64,000 nt of DNA from Nitrospirillum pindoramense (GCF_007827955.1 NZ_VITR01000007.1:62001-126000); one strand, 5' to 3'. Positions 34,487-43,263 are shown, counted from the first letter of the stretch. Notes: generated by a model not told the origin, from the letters alone. Numbers and translations are program-made.

Positions 34487-34948
34487 TCACTTGCCCTGGA
34501 TGGTGATGGTGAGGGTGTCGGTGTAGCTGCCGGCGATGGCCTGGGCGTTGGCGGGGACGGTGACGGCGACGGTGGCGGTCTTGTTGAACTGGGCGGAGGA
34601 GCGGACGACGTTGACGCTGCTGCCGCTGGACTGGCCGTCGTAGATGGGGGTGTAGCTGACGGGCTGGGCGCCGGTGGCGTTGGACTTCAGGGTGCCGCCG
34701 TTGGCGGAGGTGACGCTGATCTGGTAGCCGGCGCCGTCGTTGCAGGTCTCGACCACGCTGCCGACGGTGACGGCGTTGGAGCCGGAGAGGATGTTCAGCT
34801 GGGCACCGGCGTCGGTGACGGCCACGGTGCAGGTCTGGGCGACGGTGCTGTTCAGCTGGATGGTGCCCGAGGCGCCGGCGGCGGCGAAGGCGGGGGCGGC
34901 GGCCAGGGAAGCGGCGGCGATCAGGGCGGCGGCGGCGAAGCGGATCAT
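34487..34948 (-). CDS. Secreted SCPU-domain protein 1
   Basis: A 153-residue exported protein with signal peptide MIRFAAAALIAAASLAAAPAF and A-rich cleavage region near 22-24. The mature part matches the spore coat U/pilin-like fold: GTIQLNSTVAQTCTVAVTD, VVETCNDGAGYQISVTSA and the terminal strand IAGSYTDTLTITIQG. Cys residues likely form one disulfide. In related systems SCPU subunits are assembled by chaperone-usher machinery, but no chaperone or usher gene is in the window. The start has AGGAACC 8 nt upstream. It is 314 nt downstream of a paralog. Confidence 0.85.
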   Translation of the reverse strand: MIRFAAAALIAAASLAAAPAFAAAGASGTIQLNSTVAQTCTVAVTDAGAQLNILSGSNAVTVGSVVETCNDGAGYQISVTSANGGTLKSNATGAQPVSYTPIYDGQSSGSSVNVVRSSAQFNKTATVAVTVPANAQAIAGSYTDTLTITIQGK

Positions 34949-35262
34949 GACGGTGGTTCCTATCGGTTCGGCTGGGCTTGTTGCCCGTCTGCTTGATGGG
35001 AGAGGTAACAGCAAACGGGGGGCCAGAACCGGGACCGCGCCGGGCTTATTTGTTAACGCATTGATAAGGTTAATATATCGGATTTATGCCGGCCGGGCCT
35101 GTCGGGCGCGGCAGCCCAACCCTTGCGTTCCGCAGTGGGCGGAAGGTCAGGAACGCAAGCGAATCAATGCATTAGGATTTGCCGTTCGCCAGGGTCGGCC
35201 CGGACGCGCGAACGGGCGCCCCGGCCGGGGGCGCCCTTTTGGTCCGGCGAAGAGGGGGCGGC
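34949..35262. other. Intergenic region between the SCPU paralogs
   Basis: No gene. It has an AT-rich stretch at 35047-35090 (TTAATATATCGGATTTATG), a candidate promoter region for the minus-strand gene 1, an inverted repeat CTTGCGTTCC / GGAACGCAAG at 35122-35131 and 35150-35159, and the hairpin at 35214-35236. Confidence 0.5.
35214..35240. terminator. Strong hairpin 3' of SCPU gene 2
   Basis: Stem GGGCGCCCC / GGGGCGCCC followed by TTTT on the + strand, 23 nt past the stop of the minus-strand gene at 35263. The T-run is again on the side opposite to that gene, as at 34427. Confidence 0.6.
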
Positions 35263-35739
35263 TTACTTGCCGGCGATGGTGATGGTCAGGGTGTCGGCGT
35301 AGCTGCCGGCGATGGCCTGGGCGTTGGCCGGGACGGTCACGGACACGGCGGCGGTCTTGTTGAACTGGGCGCCGGAGCGGGTGACGGCGAAGCTGGAGCC
35401 CGAGCCGCTGGTGCCGTCGTAGGACGTGGTGTAGCTGATGGCCTGGGCGCCGGTGGCGCTGGACTTCAGGGTGCCGTTGTTGGCCGAGGCGACGGTGATG
35501 GTGTAGCCGGCGCCGTCGTTGCAGTTCTCGACCACGCTGCCGACCGCCACGTTGCTGGAGCCGGACAGGATGTTCAGGGTGGCGCCGGCATCGGTCACCG
35601 CCACGGTGCAGGTCTGAGCGACCGTGCTGTTCAGCTGGATGGTGCCCGACGTGCCGGCGGCGGCGAAGGCGGGGGCGGCGAACAGGGCGCTGGAGACCAG
35701 GGCGGCGGTGGCGGCGGCGGCGGCGATGCGGCGGATCAT
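35263..35739 (-). CDS. Secreted SCPU-domain protein 2
   Basis: A 158-residue paralog of the gene at 34487. The signal peptide is MIRRIAAAAATAALVSSALF up to AAPAFAAA. Mature-part landmarks are GTIQLNSTVAQTCTVAVTDA, VVENCNDGAGYTITVASA and AIAGSYADTLTITIAGK. The two proteins are identical over long runs near both ends and differ mainly in the middle (GSSNVAVGS against GSNAVTVGS, and SYDGTSGSGSSFAV against IYDGQSSGSSVNVV). This points to tandem duplication. The chosen ATG is preceded by GGGAACC-like sequence. Confidence 0.85.
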   Translation of the reverse strand: MIRRIAAAAATAALVSSALFAAPAFAAAGTSGTIQLNSTVAQTCTVAVTDAGATLNILSGSSNVAVGSVVENCNDGAGYTITVASANNGTLKSSATGAQAISYTTSYDGTSGSGSSFAVTRSGAQFNKTAAVSVTVPANAQAIAGSYADTLTITIAGK

Positions 35740-36184
35740 GGCAGAGGTTCCCATCGGTTCGGCGCGGCTTCGGCGCCAAGTTTGTTCATGCCAAGTTATT
35801 AAGCATCCACCGTGCCAAGTACCGCGCCTTCCCAGACCGGCGTTCACCAAAATTCAACGAATTCATTTTACTGTTTGGTTGAACCGGGTTGGAACGCCGT
35901 CCAACCCTTAGACGCCGCATGTCGGCGACCCGCCGGGTCGCTGCAACTTGCATCACGCCCTTGGGATAGGTTCTTTTGATAATGCATTGCAATATGCAAA
36001 TACGCCCAAAAGCCTCCCCATTTGCCCCACCGCCATGGCGGGGCTTCTTCTTTCGACACTCCCCATACGGGTGGGTGATGGGCGACAACCCAGACTCGTG
36101 TTAGGGTCTGCCGGGATTCACATTAATAGCCCCCCGGTGGCCCCGCCCACCGTATCGCCAAGTACCCTCCGGAGACATGTTCCT
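35740..36184. other. 445-bp divergent regulatory region
   Basis: No gene. It lies between the SCPU gene 2 start (minus) and cheY (plus) and is the most AT-rich stretch of the middle of the window (35850-36000). Three direct GCCAAGT repeats are at 35775, 35790 and 35814, close upstream of SCPU gene 2. Around 35975-36000 are TGCATTGCAATATGCAAAT-like palindromic steps. These may be regulator sites. Confidence 0.5.
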
Positions 36185-36574
36185 ATGGCCAAGGCCTCTG
36201 CCACCCCCGTCCTCGTTGTCGACGACTACGCCACCATGCGCCGCATCGTGCGCAATCTGCTGACCCAGATCGGCTTCACCCAGATCGAAGAGGCCGCCGA
36301 TGGCGCGGAGGCCCTGGGCAAGCTGCGCGGCTCCAACGTCGGGCTGGTCATTTCCGACTGGAACATGGAGCCCATGACCGGCCTGCAGCTGCTGAAGGAA
36401 GTGCGCGCGGACGTCCGCCTGAAGGGCACGCCCTTCATCATGGTCACCGCCGAGTCCAAGACGGAAAACGTGGTTGCCGCCAAGGAAGCCGGCGTCAACA
36501 ACTACATCGTGAAGCCGTTCAACGCCGAAACGCTGAAAAAGAAGATCGAGAGCGTCCTCGGCACGCTGGAGTAA
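36185..36574 (+). CDS. cheY: Chemotaxis response regulator CheY
   Basis: A 129-residue single receiver domain. VLVVDDYATMRRIVRNLL gives the acidic pair, LVISDWNMEPMTGLQLL the phospho-acceptor Asp in the CheY-typical DWNMP-like context, FIMVTAESKTENVVAA the Thr and YIVKPFNAETLKKKI the Lys. These match motor-binding CheY. The cheZ gene follows 6 nt downstream. The start at 36185 gives normal CheY length; upstream frame is not conserved in character. Confidence 0.93.
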   Translation: MAKASATPVLVVDDYATMRRIVRNLLTQIGFTQIEEAADGAEALGKLRGSNVGLVISDWNMEPMTGLQLLKEVRADVRLKGTPFIMVTAESKTENVVAAKEAGVNNYIVKPFNAETLKKKIESVLGTLE

Positions 36575-36580
36575 CCCCGC

Positions 36581-37426
36581 ATGGGCCAGAAGACGGGTGT
36601 GGTTGAAACGGCGGCCCTGACGGCCGCCGATTACACCGCCATTGAGGCCGAGCTGCTGAACGATCCGCGGACCCGCGCCTTTCTGGAAAAGCGCGACGCC
36701 CATATGCGGAACGTGGGGGCGGCGGCCGGTGGGGATCTGCTGGGCGCCTTGCGGGCCGAGGTCGGCAAGCTGCAGTCCATGAGTCATCAGCTGGGCGACG
36801 GCAGCATCGCTATCGCCGGCCAGCATCCGCACATGCACATGATGCGGCAGGAACTGCGGCAGCTGTCCTCGCATATTGAGCAGACGAAGCAGGAAATCGC
36901 CCAGATGGTGCCCAAGGATTCGGCCAACAGCCGCATTCTGGCCGCCACCTCGGAGCTGGACGCCATCGTCACCGCAACGGAGCGGGCGACCAGCGACATC
37001 CTGTCCGCCGCGGAAGCCATCCAGGCCACCACCGAACGGTTGGCCCGCACCGGCCACATCGACGTCATCGAGATCGCCACCGATATCGAAAACCACGTCA
37101 TGTCCATCCTGCTGGCCTGCAGCTTCCAGGACATCACCGGCCAGCGCACCACCAAGGTGGTGAACACCCTGCGCTATATCGAGCATCGGGTGGCGGCGAT
37201 GATCGGCATCTGGGGGGTGGAAGGCAACGGCGATGCGATGATGCCGACCAAGCCCGGCGACACCCGGCCCGATGCGCATCTGCTGAACGGCCCGGCCCTG
37301 AACGACGTCAGCCAGGACAACATCGACGCCCTGTTCAACGCCGCCGGCGCGCCGGCGGCGGCTCCCAAGCCCGCCGCGCCAACCGGCCCCAGCAGTCAGT
37401 CGGATATCGACGCCCTGTTCGACTAA
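36581..37426 (+). CDS. cheZ: CheZ-like CheY-P phosphatase with two FliM-like motifs
   Basis: A 281-residue, mostly helical protein. Long helices (about 75-215) include the CheZ catalytic segment CSFQDITGQRTTKVV with Asp184 and Gln188 at the same spacing as in E. coli CheZ. It should speed dephosphorylation of the CheY encoded 6 nt upstream. The C-terminal tail is Ala/Pro-rich and carries SQDNIDALF at 244-252 and SQSDIDALFD at 272-281, both resembling the FliM N-terminal CheY-binding peptide SQxEIDALL. A hairpin terminator follows. Confidence 0.9.
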   Translation: MGQKTGVVETAALTAADYTAIEAELLNDPRTRAFLEKRDAHMRNVGAAAGGDLLGALRAEVGKLQSMSHQLGDGSIAIAGQHPHMHMMRQELRQLSSHIEQTKQEIAQMVPKDSANSRILAATSELDAIVTATERATSDILSAAEAIQATTERLARTGHIDVIEIATDIENHVMSILLACSFQDITGQRTTKVVNTLRYIEHRVAAMIGIWGVEGNGDAMMPTKPGDTRPDAHLLNGPALNDVSQDNIDALFNAAGAPAAAPKPAAPTGPSSQSDIDALFD

Positions 37427-37482
37427 GGCGCGATGTCTGGCTGAAGGCCGGCGCCTTAGTCGAACAGCCGTACCGATCCTAC

Positions 37483-37516
37483 CGAAAGCGGTCCCCCAAG
37501 GACCGCTTTCGTATTT
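37483..37516 (+). terminator. Terminator of cheY-cheZ
   Basis: 12-bp stem CGAAAGCGGTCC / GGACCGCTTTCG with loop CCCAA, followed by TATTT. It is 57 nt after the cheZ stop. Confidence 0.8.
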
Positions 37517-37662
37517 GTGGGCCTTGTGATTTCCTACGGGGTAGGCACTCCCAAGACTTGACCATTTGGTCAGGTTGTGGCGGTGTCCAGGGTGTGGCGG
37601 CGTGGTCCTTGCCGCTTCAACCGCGTTGGACAAACACCCACCCGCCAGAGCCCAGGCCCCAC

Positions 37663-38130
37663 ATGTCCGCACCTCCGCCCGCCCCTGTGCCCCCGCACCC
37701 TGTGCCCACACCGGCATCGCCCGCGCTGTTCACGGCCGCCGCCGCCGCGCGCCTGCATGCCCATGCGCCCTATTCCCGTTTCCTGGTGGGCGCGGCTCTT
37801 CGCACGGCGGACGGCACCGTCTTCGTCGGCGCCAATGTGGAGAACGCGGCCTATCCCCAGGGCCAGTGCGCGGAGGCCAGCGCCATCGGCGCCATGGTGG
37901 CCGGCGGCGCCAAGCGGATCGCGGAAATCGTCGTCATCGGCGCGCCGGCCGACCCGAACGTTGACGCGTCGGGACTGTGCACGCCCTGCGGCGGCTGTCG
38001 CCAGCGCCTGCGCGAATTTTCCGCCCCCGATACCCTGATCCATGTAGCGGGGCCGGAGGGGGTGCGCGCCACCTTCACCATGGACCAGCTGCTGCCCTTT
38101 TCCTTCGGGCCGGATAACCTCAGTTTCTAA
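37663..38130 (+). CDS. cdd: Cytidine deaminase
   Basis: Deaminates cytidine and deoxycytidine to uridine forms. The 155-residue protein has a Pro-rich 20-residue leader, then APYSRFLVGAAL, GANVENAAYPQGQCAEASAI with the zinc Cys and catalytic Glu, and GLCTPCGGCRQRLREF with the other two zinc Cys. Length fits the tetrameric homodomain class. It heads a salvage cluster with deoC 20 nt downstream and deoA. Confidence 0.94.
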   Translation: MSAPPPAPVPPHPVPTPASPALFTAAAAARLHAHAPYSRFLVGAALRTADGTVFVGANVENAAYPQGQCAEASAIGAMVAGGAKRIAEIVVIGAPADPNVDASGLCTPCGGCRQRLREFSAPDTLIHVAGPEGVRATFTMDQLLPFSFGPDNLSF

Positions 38131-38150
38131 CGGGTTGAGCTGTTGACGCC

Positions 38151-38948
38151 ATGACCGATCCCCAGACGAAAGAGGGCCAGGATCTGGCCCGCCGCGCCCT
38201 GCCCCTGCTGGACCTCACCAGCCTGAACGAGGAGGAGGACGAGGCCACGACCGACGCGCTGTGCGCGCGGGCCGTCACTTCGGCCGGGCGGGTCGCCGCC
38301 GTCTGCCTGTGGCCCAGCTTCATTCCCCAGGCCCGGGGACGTTTGGCCGGCACCGGCGTGCGCATCGCCACGGTGGTGAACTTCCCCGGCGGCAGCCTGT
38401 CGCCGGAAAAGGTGGCGGAGCAGACGGCCGCAGCACTGGCCGATGGCGCGGATGAGATCGACGTGGTCATCCCCTATCACAGCATCATGCATTACCCGAA
38501 CAGCACCCAGCCGGATGAGGTGCTGGCCGCCACGCGGGAGGCGGCGGGCGACGCCGTGATGAAGGTGATCCTGGAAACCGGCAGCCTGGCCAAACCCGTC
38601 TTCATTGAAAAGGCGGTGGAGATCGCGGTGCGCAACGGCGCCGATTTCCTGAAGACCTCCACCGGCAAGGTGCAGATCGGCGCCACCCTGGGCGCCGCCC
38701 GCATCATGCTGGAAGCCTGCCGCGACAGCCTGAAGCCCGACAGCCCCCGCCGCGTGGGCTTCAAGGCGTCGGGCGGCATTCGCGACCTGGACGGCGCGCG
38801 GGATTATCTGGCGCTGGCCGACAAGATCTGCGGCCCTGACTGGGCCAGCCCCGCCACCTTCCGCTTCGGCGCTTCGGGCCTGCTGGACGCCCTGCTGGCA
38901 GCCCTGGGCCAAGGTGACGGGCGCCCAGCCGCGACCAGCGGATATTAA
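38151..38948 (+). CDS. deoC: Deoxyribose-phosphate aldolase
   Basis: Splits 2-deoxyribose 5-phosphate to acetaldehyde and glyceraldehyde 3-phosphate. The 265-residue TIM barrel matches the E. coli-type longer class. LLDLTSLNEEEDEA starts it, then VCLWPSFIPQAR, VVNFPGGS, GADEIDVVIPYH, the Schiff-base Lys in ADFLKTSTGKVQIGATLG and the second active-site Lys in VGFKASGGIRDL. It lies between cdd (20 nt) and deoA (80 nt). Confidence 0.95.
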   Translation: MTDPQTKEGQDLARRALPLLDLTSLNEEEDEATTDALCARAVTSAGRVAAVCLWPSFIPQARGRLAGTGVRIATVVNFPGGSLSPEKVAEQTAAALADGADEIDVVIPYHSIMHYPNSTQPDEVLAATREAAGDAVMKVILETGSLAKPVFIEKAVEIAVRNGADFLKTSTGKVQIGATLGAARIMLEACRDSLKPDSPRRVGFKASGGIRDLDGARDYLALADKICGPDWASPATFRFGASGLLDALLAALGQGDGRPAATSGY

Positions 38949-39028
38949 CCTCCCTTCCATCGCCCCCTTCCATCGCCCCCGTCACGGCCGCCCCTTGGCC
39001 GCTGTCCCCTTCGTGAACGGACCATCCC

Positions 39029-40351
39029 ATGCTTCCCCAAGAAATCATCCGCCAGAAGCGCGACGGCGGCCGCCTGAGCGCCGCCGACATCACCGATTTC
39101 GTGCGTGGCCTGACCGACGGCCGGGTCACGGAGGGCCAGGCCGCGGCCTTCGCCATGGCGGTCTATTTCCAGGGGCTGGAGATGGAGGAGCGCGTGGCCC
39201 TGACCCGCGCCATGACCCAATCCGGCACGGTGATGGAATGGCGCTCGCAAGATCTGCCGGGGCCCATCCTGGACAAGCATTCCACCGGCGGCGTCGGCGA
39301 CAAGGTCAGCCTGCTGCTGGCGCCCCTGGTGGCGGCCTGCGGCGGCTTCGTCCCCATGCTGTCCGGGCGGGGCCTGGGCCACACCGGCGGCACCTTCGAC
39401 AAGATGGAAAGCATCCCCGGCTATGTCGTGCAGCCGGACCTGGGGACGCTGCGCCAGGTGGTGCGGGAGGTGGGCTGCGCCGTCATCGGCGCCACAGCCG
39501 ACCTGGCACCCGCCGACCGCCGCCTCTATTCCATCCGCGACGTGACCGCGACGGTGGAGAGCATAGACCTCATCACCGCCTCCATCCTGTCCAAGAAGCT
39601 GGCCGCCGGCCTGGACGGCCTGGTGATGGACGTGAAGTTCGGCAGCGGCGCCTTCATGGCGCAGTATGACAAGGCGGAAGCGCTGGCCCGCAGCATCGCC
39701 AGCGTGGCGCGGGGCGCCGGCCTGCCGACCGTGTCGCTGCTGACCGACATGAACGAGGTGCTGGGCACCACCGCCGGCAACGCGGTCGAGGTGGCGGAGT
39801 GCGTGGCCATCCTGAAAGGCGACGCGCCCGAATCCCGGCTGTGGGAGGTGACGCGCGACCTGACGGCGGAGTTGATCCTGCTGGGCGGCCTGGCCACCGA
39901 CCTCACGGAGGCCCGCGCCAAGGTGGACCGGGCACTGGCCGATGGCAGCGCCGCCGACCGCTTCAGCCGCATGGTGGCGGCCCTGGGCGGCCCCGCCGAC
40001 TTCCTGGAACGGTCTGAGGCCTACCTGGCGGCGGCCCCGGTGGTGCGCGACATCCATGCCGTGGAGGCCGGCACCGTCACCGCCATCGACACCCGCGCCG
40101 TAGGCATCGCCGTGGTGGCGCTGGGCGGCGGGCGTACCCGGCCACAGGATGGCGTGGACCATCGCGTGGGCTTCACCGCCATCGCGGGTTTGGGCGACCG
40201 GGTCGGCCCCGGCGGCCGGCCGCTGGCCCAGGTCCATGCCGCGACCGAAGCCGACGCGGAGGCCGCCGTGGCGGCCTTGGCGGCGGCCTACACCGTGGGC
40301 GGGGGGCCCGCCCGGCGCGGCCCGACGGTGGCGGATCGCATCACCGGCTAA
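39029..40351 (+). CDS. deoA: Thymidine phosphorylase
   Basis: Phosphorolyses thymidine and deoxyuridine to base and deoxyribose 1-phosphate. The 440 residues match E. coli DeoA. Visible motifs: IIRQKRDGGRLSAADI, the phosphate-binding LDKHSTGGVGDKVSL, LSGRGLGHTGGTFDKMESIPG, MDVKFGSGAFM and GNAVEVAECVAIL. With cdd and deoC it forms a pyrimidine nucleoside salvage unit; a phosphopentomutase gene is not present nearby. The 190 bp after the stop hold no clear gene. Confidence 0.96.
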   Translation: MLPQEIIRQKRDGGRLSAADITDFVRGLTDGRVTEGQAAAFAMAVYFQGLEMEERVALTRAMTQSGTVMEWRSQDLPGPILDKHSTGGVGDKVSLLLAPLVAACGGFVPMLSGRGLGHTGGTFDKMESIPGYVVQPDLGTLRQVVREVGCAVIGATADLAPADRRLYSIRDVTATVESIDLITASILSKKLAAGLDGLVMDVKFGSGAFMAQYDKAEALARSIASVARGAGLPTVSLLTDMNEVLGTTAGNAVEVAECVAILKGDAPESRLWEVTRDLTAELILLGGLATDLTEARAKVDRALADGSAADRFSRMVAALGGPADFLERSEAYLAAAPVVRDIHAVEAGTVTAIDTRAVGIAVVALGGGRTRPQDGVDHRVGFTAIAGLGDRVGPGGRPLAQVHAATEADAEAAVAALAAAYTVGGGPARRGPTVADRITG

Positions 40352-40542
40352 CCCAGGAGTGGGGATGGATCGGCGGGGGCTATCCTTTCGGGGGCGCCCC
40401 CATTCTCAGAGGCCGGCCCTCTCGCATTCATTGCATTATTGGGGGCGAGCGGCCATGATTCCGTGTCGTCGTTGGGCTGTCGGAATGATCGGCGCCCACC
40501 GGCCGGTTATCCCCCATCACTCGCGCCCCTGCCGTCCGCCTC

Positions 40543-41523
40543 ATGTCCCTTGACCTCAGCAAGATCCAGACCCTGCTGGTTGACGCCGACCTGAACACCC
40601 GGCGCATCCTGCGCGCCATGCTGGCGCGCATGGGCATGGACAAGGTGACGGATCACGCCACCCTGGCGGAGGCCGCCGGCAGTCCCGCCACCATCGACCT
40701 GGTCATCCTGGATGCCGACCAGGCGGACGGTGCTGCGCTGCGCTGGATCCACGCCATCCGCCACGGCCTGACGACGCTCAACCCCTTCGTCGGCGCCATC
40801 GTCATGACCTGGAACCCGACGCAGCAGATGCTGATCCGCTTCGCCAGTTCCGGCGCCGACGACATCCTGGTGAAGCCCTACTCGCCCAAGCAGGTGCAGG
40901 AGCGGCTGGTCAACCTGGTGGAGAACCGCAAGAAATTCGTCGTCACCAGCGACTATATCGGCCCCGACCGGCGGCGCGCGCCCCGCGAGGGCCAGGTGAT
41001 ACAGCTGATCGATGTGCCCAATCCCCCCCGCCTGAAATGCACGGGCGAGTTCGACCGCGTGAACATCCACGAGCTGACCGCCCAGGCGGCCCGCGTCATC
41101 GACGCCGAGAAGGTGGTGCGCCACGGCTTCCAGGTCGCCTTCCTGGTGGAGTTCGCCCTGCCCGGCCTGTCGACCCAACCGCCGGAGAAGCGCGCCATGG
41201 ACCACGCCCTGCGCGTGACCAGCGTGCTGGAGGATCTGGAGCGGCGCCTGCCGCCGGGCGACTTGCGGGTGGAGGCCACGAACCACATCCGCCGCATGGA
41301 AACCCTGCTGGGCATCCTGAAGACCCGCCACACCCTGCCCCCCCATGAGCTGGAGCAGCTGCGCCAGGACGCCCATGCCCTGATGGGCCTGACCAGCCGC
41401 GTGGATGATGCGGAAAAGCGCATGAACGAGGTGCTGGCCGCCGTCGCCGGCTATCGTACCCGGCTGGACCAGCTGACCCTGGCCAAGAACGCGGCTGACG
41501 CGACGCCCGCCACCGCCGGCTGA
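40543..41523 (+). CDS. Response regulator with C-terminal helical domain
   Basis: A 326-residue protein with an N-terminal receiver domain: TLLVDADLNTRRILR (acidic pair as Asp-Ala-Asp), phospho-acceptor Asp in LVILDADQADGA, Thr in AIVMTWNPTQ and Lys in DILVKPYSPKQV. After SDYIGPDRRRAPREG, a sequence common in alphaproteobacterial receiver proteins, comes a long helical domain (VNIHELTAQAARVIDAEK, LLGILKTRHTLPPHELEQL) of unknown role. No partner kinase is adjacent. Similar proteins occur near motility or pole-related genes in relatives; that link is inference. Confidence 0.82.
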   Translation: MSLDLSKIQTLLVDADLNTRRILRAMLARMGMDKVTDHATLAEAAGSPATIDLVILDADQADGAALRWIHAIRHGLTTLNPFVGAIVMTWNPTQQMLIRFASSGADDILVKPYSPKQVQERLVNLVENRKKFVVTSDYIGPDRRRAPREGQVIQLIDVPNPPRLKCTGEFDRVNIHELTAQAARVIDAEKVVRHGFQVAFLVEFALPGLSTQPPEKRAMDHALRVTSVLEDLERRLPPGDLRVEATNHIRRMETLLGILKTRHTLPPHELEQLRQDAHALMGLTSRVDDAEKRMNEVLAAVAGYRTRLDQLTLAKNAADATPATAG

Positions 41524-41622
41524 TGCCTGCGGCATAAGCCCACCGGCCACCGAGCCCATGGCCCCCCGGCGCCGCCCACGGTATGGTTGCCACCCCAGCC
41601 CACCACGGTACGCCCGCAGCCC

Positions 41623-42726
41623 ATGGCCCCGCACGATCACGACCCTTCCAGCACTTCGCCGGCCCCAACCGCGCCGACCCACGGCCATGACCACAGCCAT
41701 GGCGCGGGGCATGATCATGGGCACGACCATGACGCCCACGGCTGCGCCGGGCATGACCACGGGCACGATCATCATGGCCATGATCATGACGGGCACGATC
41801 ACGACCACCATGGACACAGCCATGGCCTGGGCGGGCATCACCATGCCGCACCGGCCGATGCCGGCGCGGCCTTCGCCATCGGCATCGCCCTGAACCTGGC
41901 CTATGTCGGGGCGGAAGCGTTCTATGGATTCGTCAGCAACTCGCTGGCGCTGCTGGCGGACGCGGGTCACAATCTGTCCGACGTGCTGGGCCTGACCGCC
42001 AGCTGGGTGGCGGTGATCCTGGCGCGGCGCCAGCCCTCCAGCCGCTATACCTACGGCCTGGGCGGCAGTTCCATCCTGGCGGCCCTGGCCAACGCCGTGG
42101 CCCTGCTGCTGGTCACCGGCGGCATCGCGTGGGAGGCCTTGCGCCGATTCGCCGAGCCCGAGCCTGCGTCGCCCACCATCATGATGTGGGTCGCGGCCGG
42201 CGGCATCCTGGTCAATGGCGGCACCGCCCTGCTGTTCATGCGCGGCTCCCAGCACGACCTGAACCTGCGCAGCGCCTTCCTGCACCTGGCGTCCGACGCC
42301 CTGGTCACCCTGGGCGTGGTCATCGCCGGCGCCCTGATCCTATGGACGGGGTGGAGCTGGCTGGACCCGGTCATCAGCCTGGTGATCAGCGTGGTCATCG
42401 TGCTGGGCACCTGGTCGCTGTTGCGCGAATCGCTGAACCTGGCGCTGAACGCCGTGCCGGCCGGCGTGGACATCGCCGCCGTGCGCGCCTACTTGGCGGC
42501 CCTGCCGGGGGTGACGGAGGTGCACGACCTGCACGTCTGGGCGCTCAGCACCACCGACACGGCCCTGACCGCCCACCTGGTGCGCCCGGACAACGCGGAC
42601 GGCGACCGCCTGCTGGCGGAAATCTGCCGCGACCTGAAGGCGCGCTTCCGCATCAACCATGCCACCGTCCAAGTGGAAACCGGCCTGGGCGAGCCCTGCG
42701 CGCTGGCGCCGGACAGCGTGGTGTAA
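41623..42726 (+). CDS. Cation diffusion facilitator, CzcD/ZitB type
   Basis: A 367-residue six-helix zinc/cobalt/cadmium exporter. A His-rich N-terminus of about 80 residues (GHDHGHDHDAHG and more) precedes the first helix. Metal-site motifs are LLADAGHNLSDVLGLTAS in helix 2 and FLHLASDALVTLGVV in helix 5. The C-terminal cytoplasmic domain includes VHDLHVWALSTTDTALTAHLV. The ATG at 41623 is preferred over a TTG at 41587. Repeat copy F follows; its sense belongs to the opposite-strand gene. Confidence 0.93.
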   Translation: MAPHDHDPSSTSPAPTAPTHGHDHSHGAGHDHGHDHDAHGCAGHDHGHDHHGHDHDGHDHDHHGHSHGLGGHHHAAPADAGAAFAIGIALNLAYVGAEAFYGFVSNSLALLADAGHNLSDVLGLTASWVAVILARRQPSSRYTYGLGGSSILAALANAVALLLVTGGIAWEALRRFAEPEPASPTIMMWVAAGGILVNGGTALLFMRGSQHDLNLRSAFLHLASDALVTLGVVIAGALILWTGWSWLDPVISLVISVVIVLGTWSLLRESLNLALNAVPAGVDIAAVRAYLAALPGVTEVHDLHVWALSTTDTALTAHLVRPDNADGDRLLAEICRDLKARFRINHATVQVETGLGEPCALAPDSVV

Positions 42727-42742
42727 AGGGAAGCGCAGCGAC

Positions 42743-42842
42743 CTAGGACGCGACTGCGTCCGCCGCAGGTTTCCGGGAAGCGACGCGGACTGGAAACCGA
42801 GGATAGCCAAGGGCCAGACGGCCCGCCGGCGCCTGAGGTAAC
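42743..42842 (-). repeat. Intergenic structured repeat, copy F
   Basis: A complete copy with stem I GGACGC-GACT-GCGTCC, stem II GGTTTCC...GGAAACC around GGGAAGCGACGCGGACT, linker GAGGATAGCCAAG, stem III GGGCC-AGAC-GGCCC and the end CGCCGGCGCCTGAGG (+ strand reading). It begins 8 nt after the stop of the minus-strand gene at 42850, in that gene's sense. Confidence 0.88.
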
Positions 42843-42849
42843 GGAAAAG

Positions 42850-43197
42850 CTAATCTTCTTCTTTGTGGCACGACGCCTTGATCGTGCCCCCCGCCTCGCA
42901 CAGCATGCCGGTGGAGGACTTGAAGTTGCCGCCGGCCACGCGCCGCATGCTGATGCCGTTGCTGAACTGCACCCAGCTGCCGGCCCCCCAATGGGCGGTG
43001 ATGCCGTTGGAGAAGGATAGGTTGCCGTCCGGCAGGCGCGACACCACCACGCCGTTGTCGTAGTGGATGACGCCCTTCTCCTCCGTCGCCGACAGGCCGT
43101 TGGTGCATTCCACCACCTGGTCCGTCTGCTCACAAAAGAACGGCTTATTCCCGCCGGTCATCACCAGGGCGTAGACGGCGACCTCAAGGACGGTCAT
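42850..43197 (-). CDS. Hypothetical protein with Asn-Gly-rich strands
   Basis: A 115-residue protein of unknown family. After VLEVAVYALVMTGG it has several short strand-like units with Asn-Gly turns: VECTNGLSATEEKG, IHYDNGVVVSRLPDGNLSFSNGITAHWG, WVQFSNGISMRRVAGGNF. Four Cys residues could form disulfides, but the first residues are not a convincing signal peptide. It stands alone between repeat copy F and tam; the 66 bp upstream are unremarkable. Confidence 0.65.
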   Translation of the reverse strand: MTVLEVAVYALVMTGGNKPFFCEQTDQVVECTNGLSATEEKGVIHYDNGVVVSRLPDGNLSFSNGITAHWGAGSWVQFSNGISMRRVAGGNFKSSTGMLCEAGGTIKASCHKEED

Positions 43198-43263
43198 GGG
43201 GCCTCATGCGCGAAAAAGGGAAACGACGCCCCATTGTCCGTCCTTCCCCGCGTGCCGTCAATT

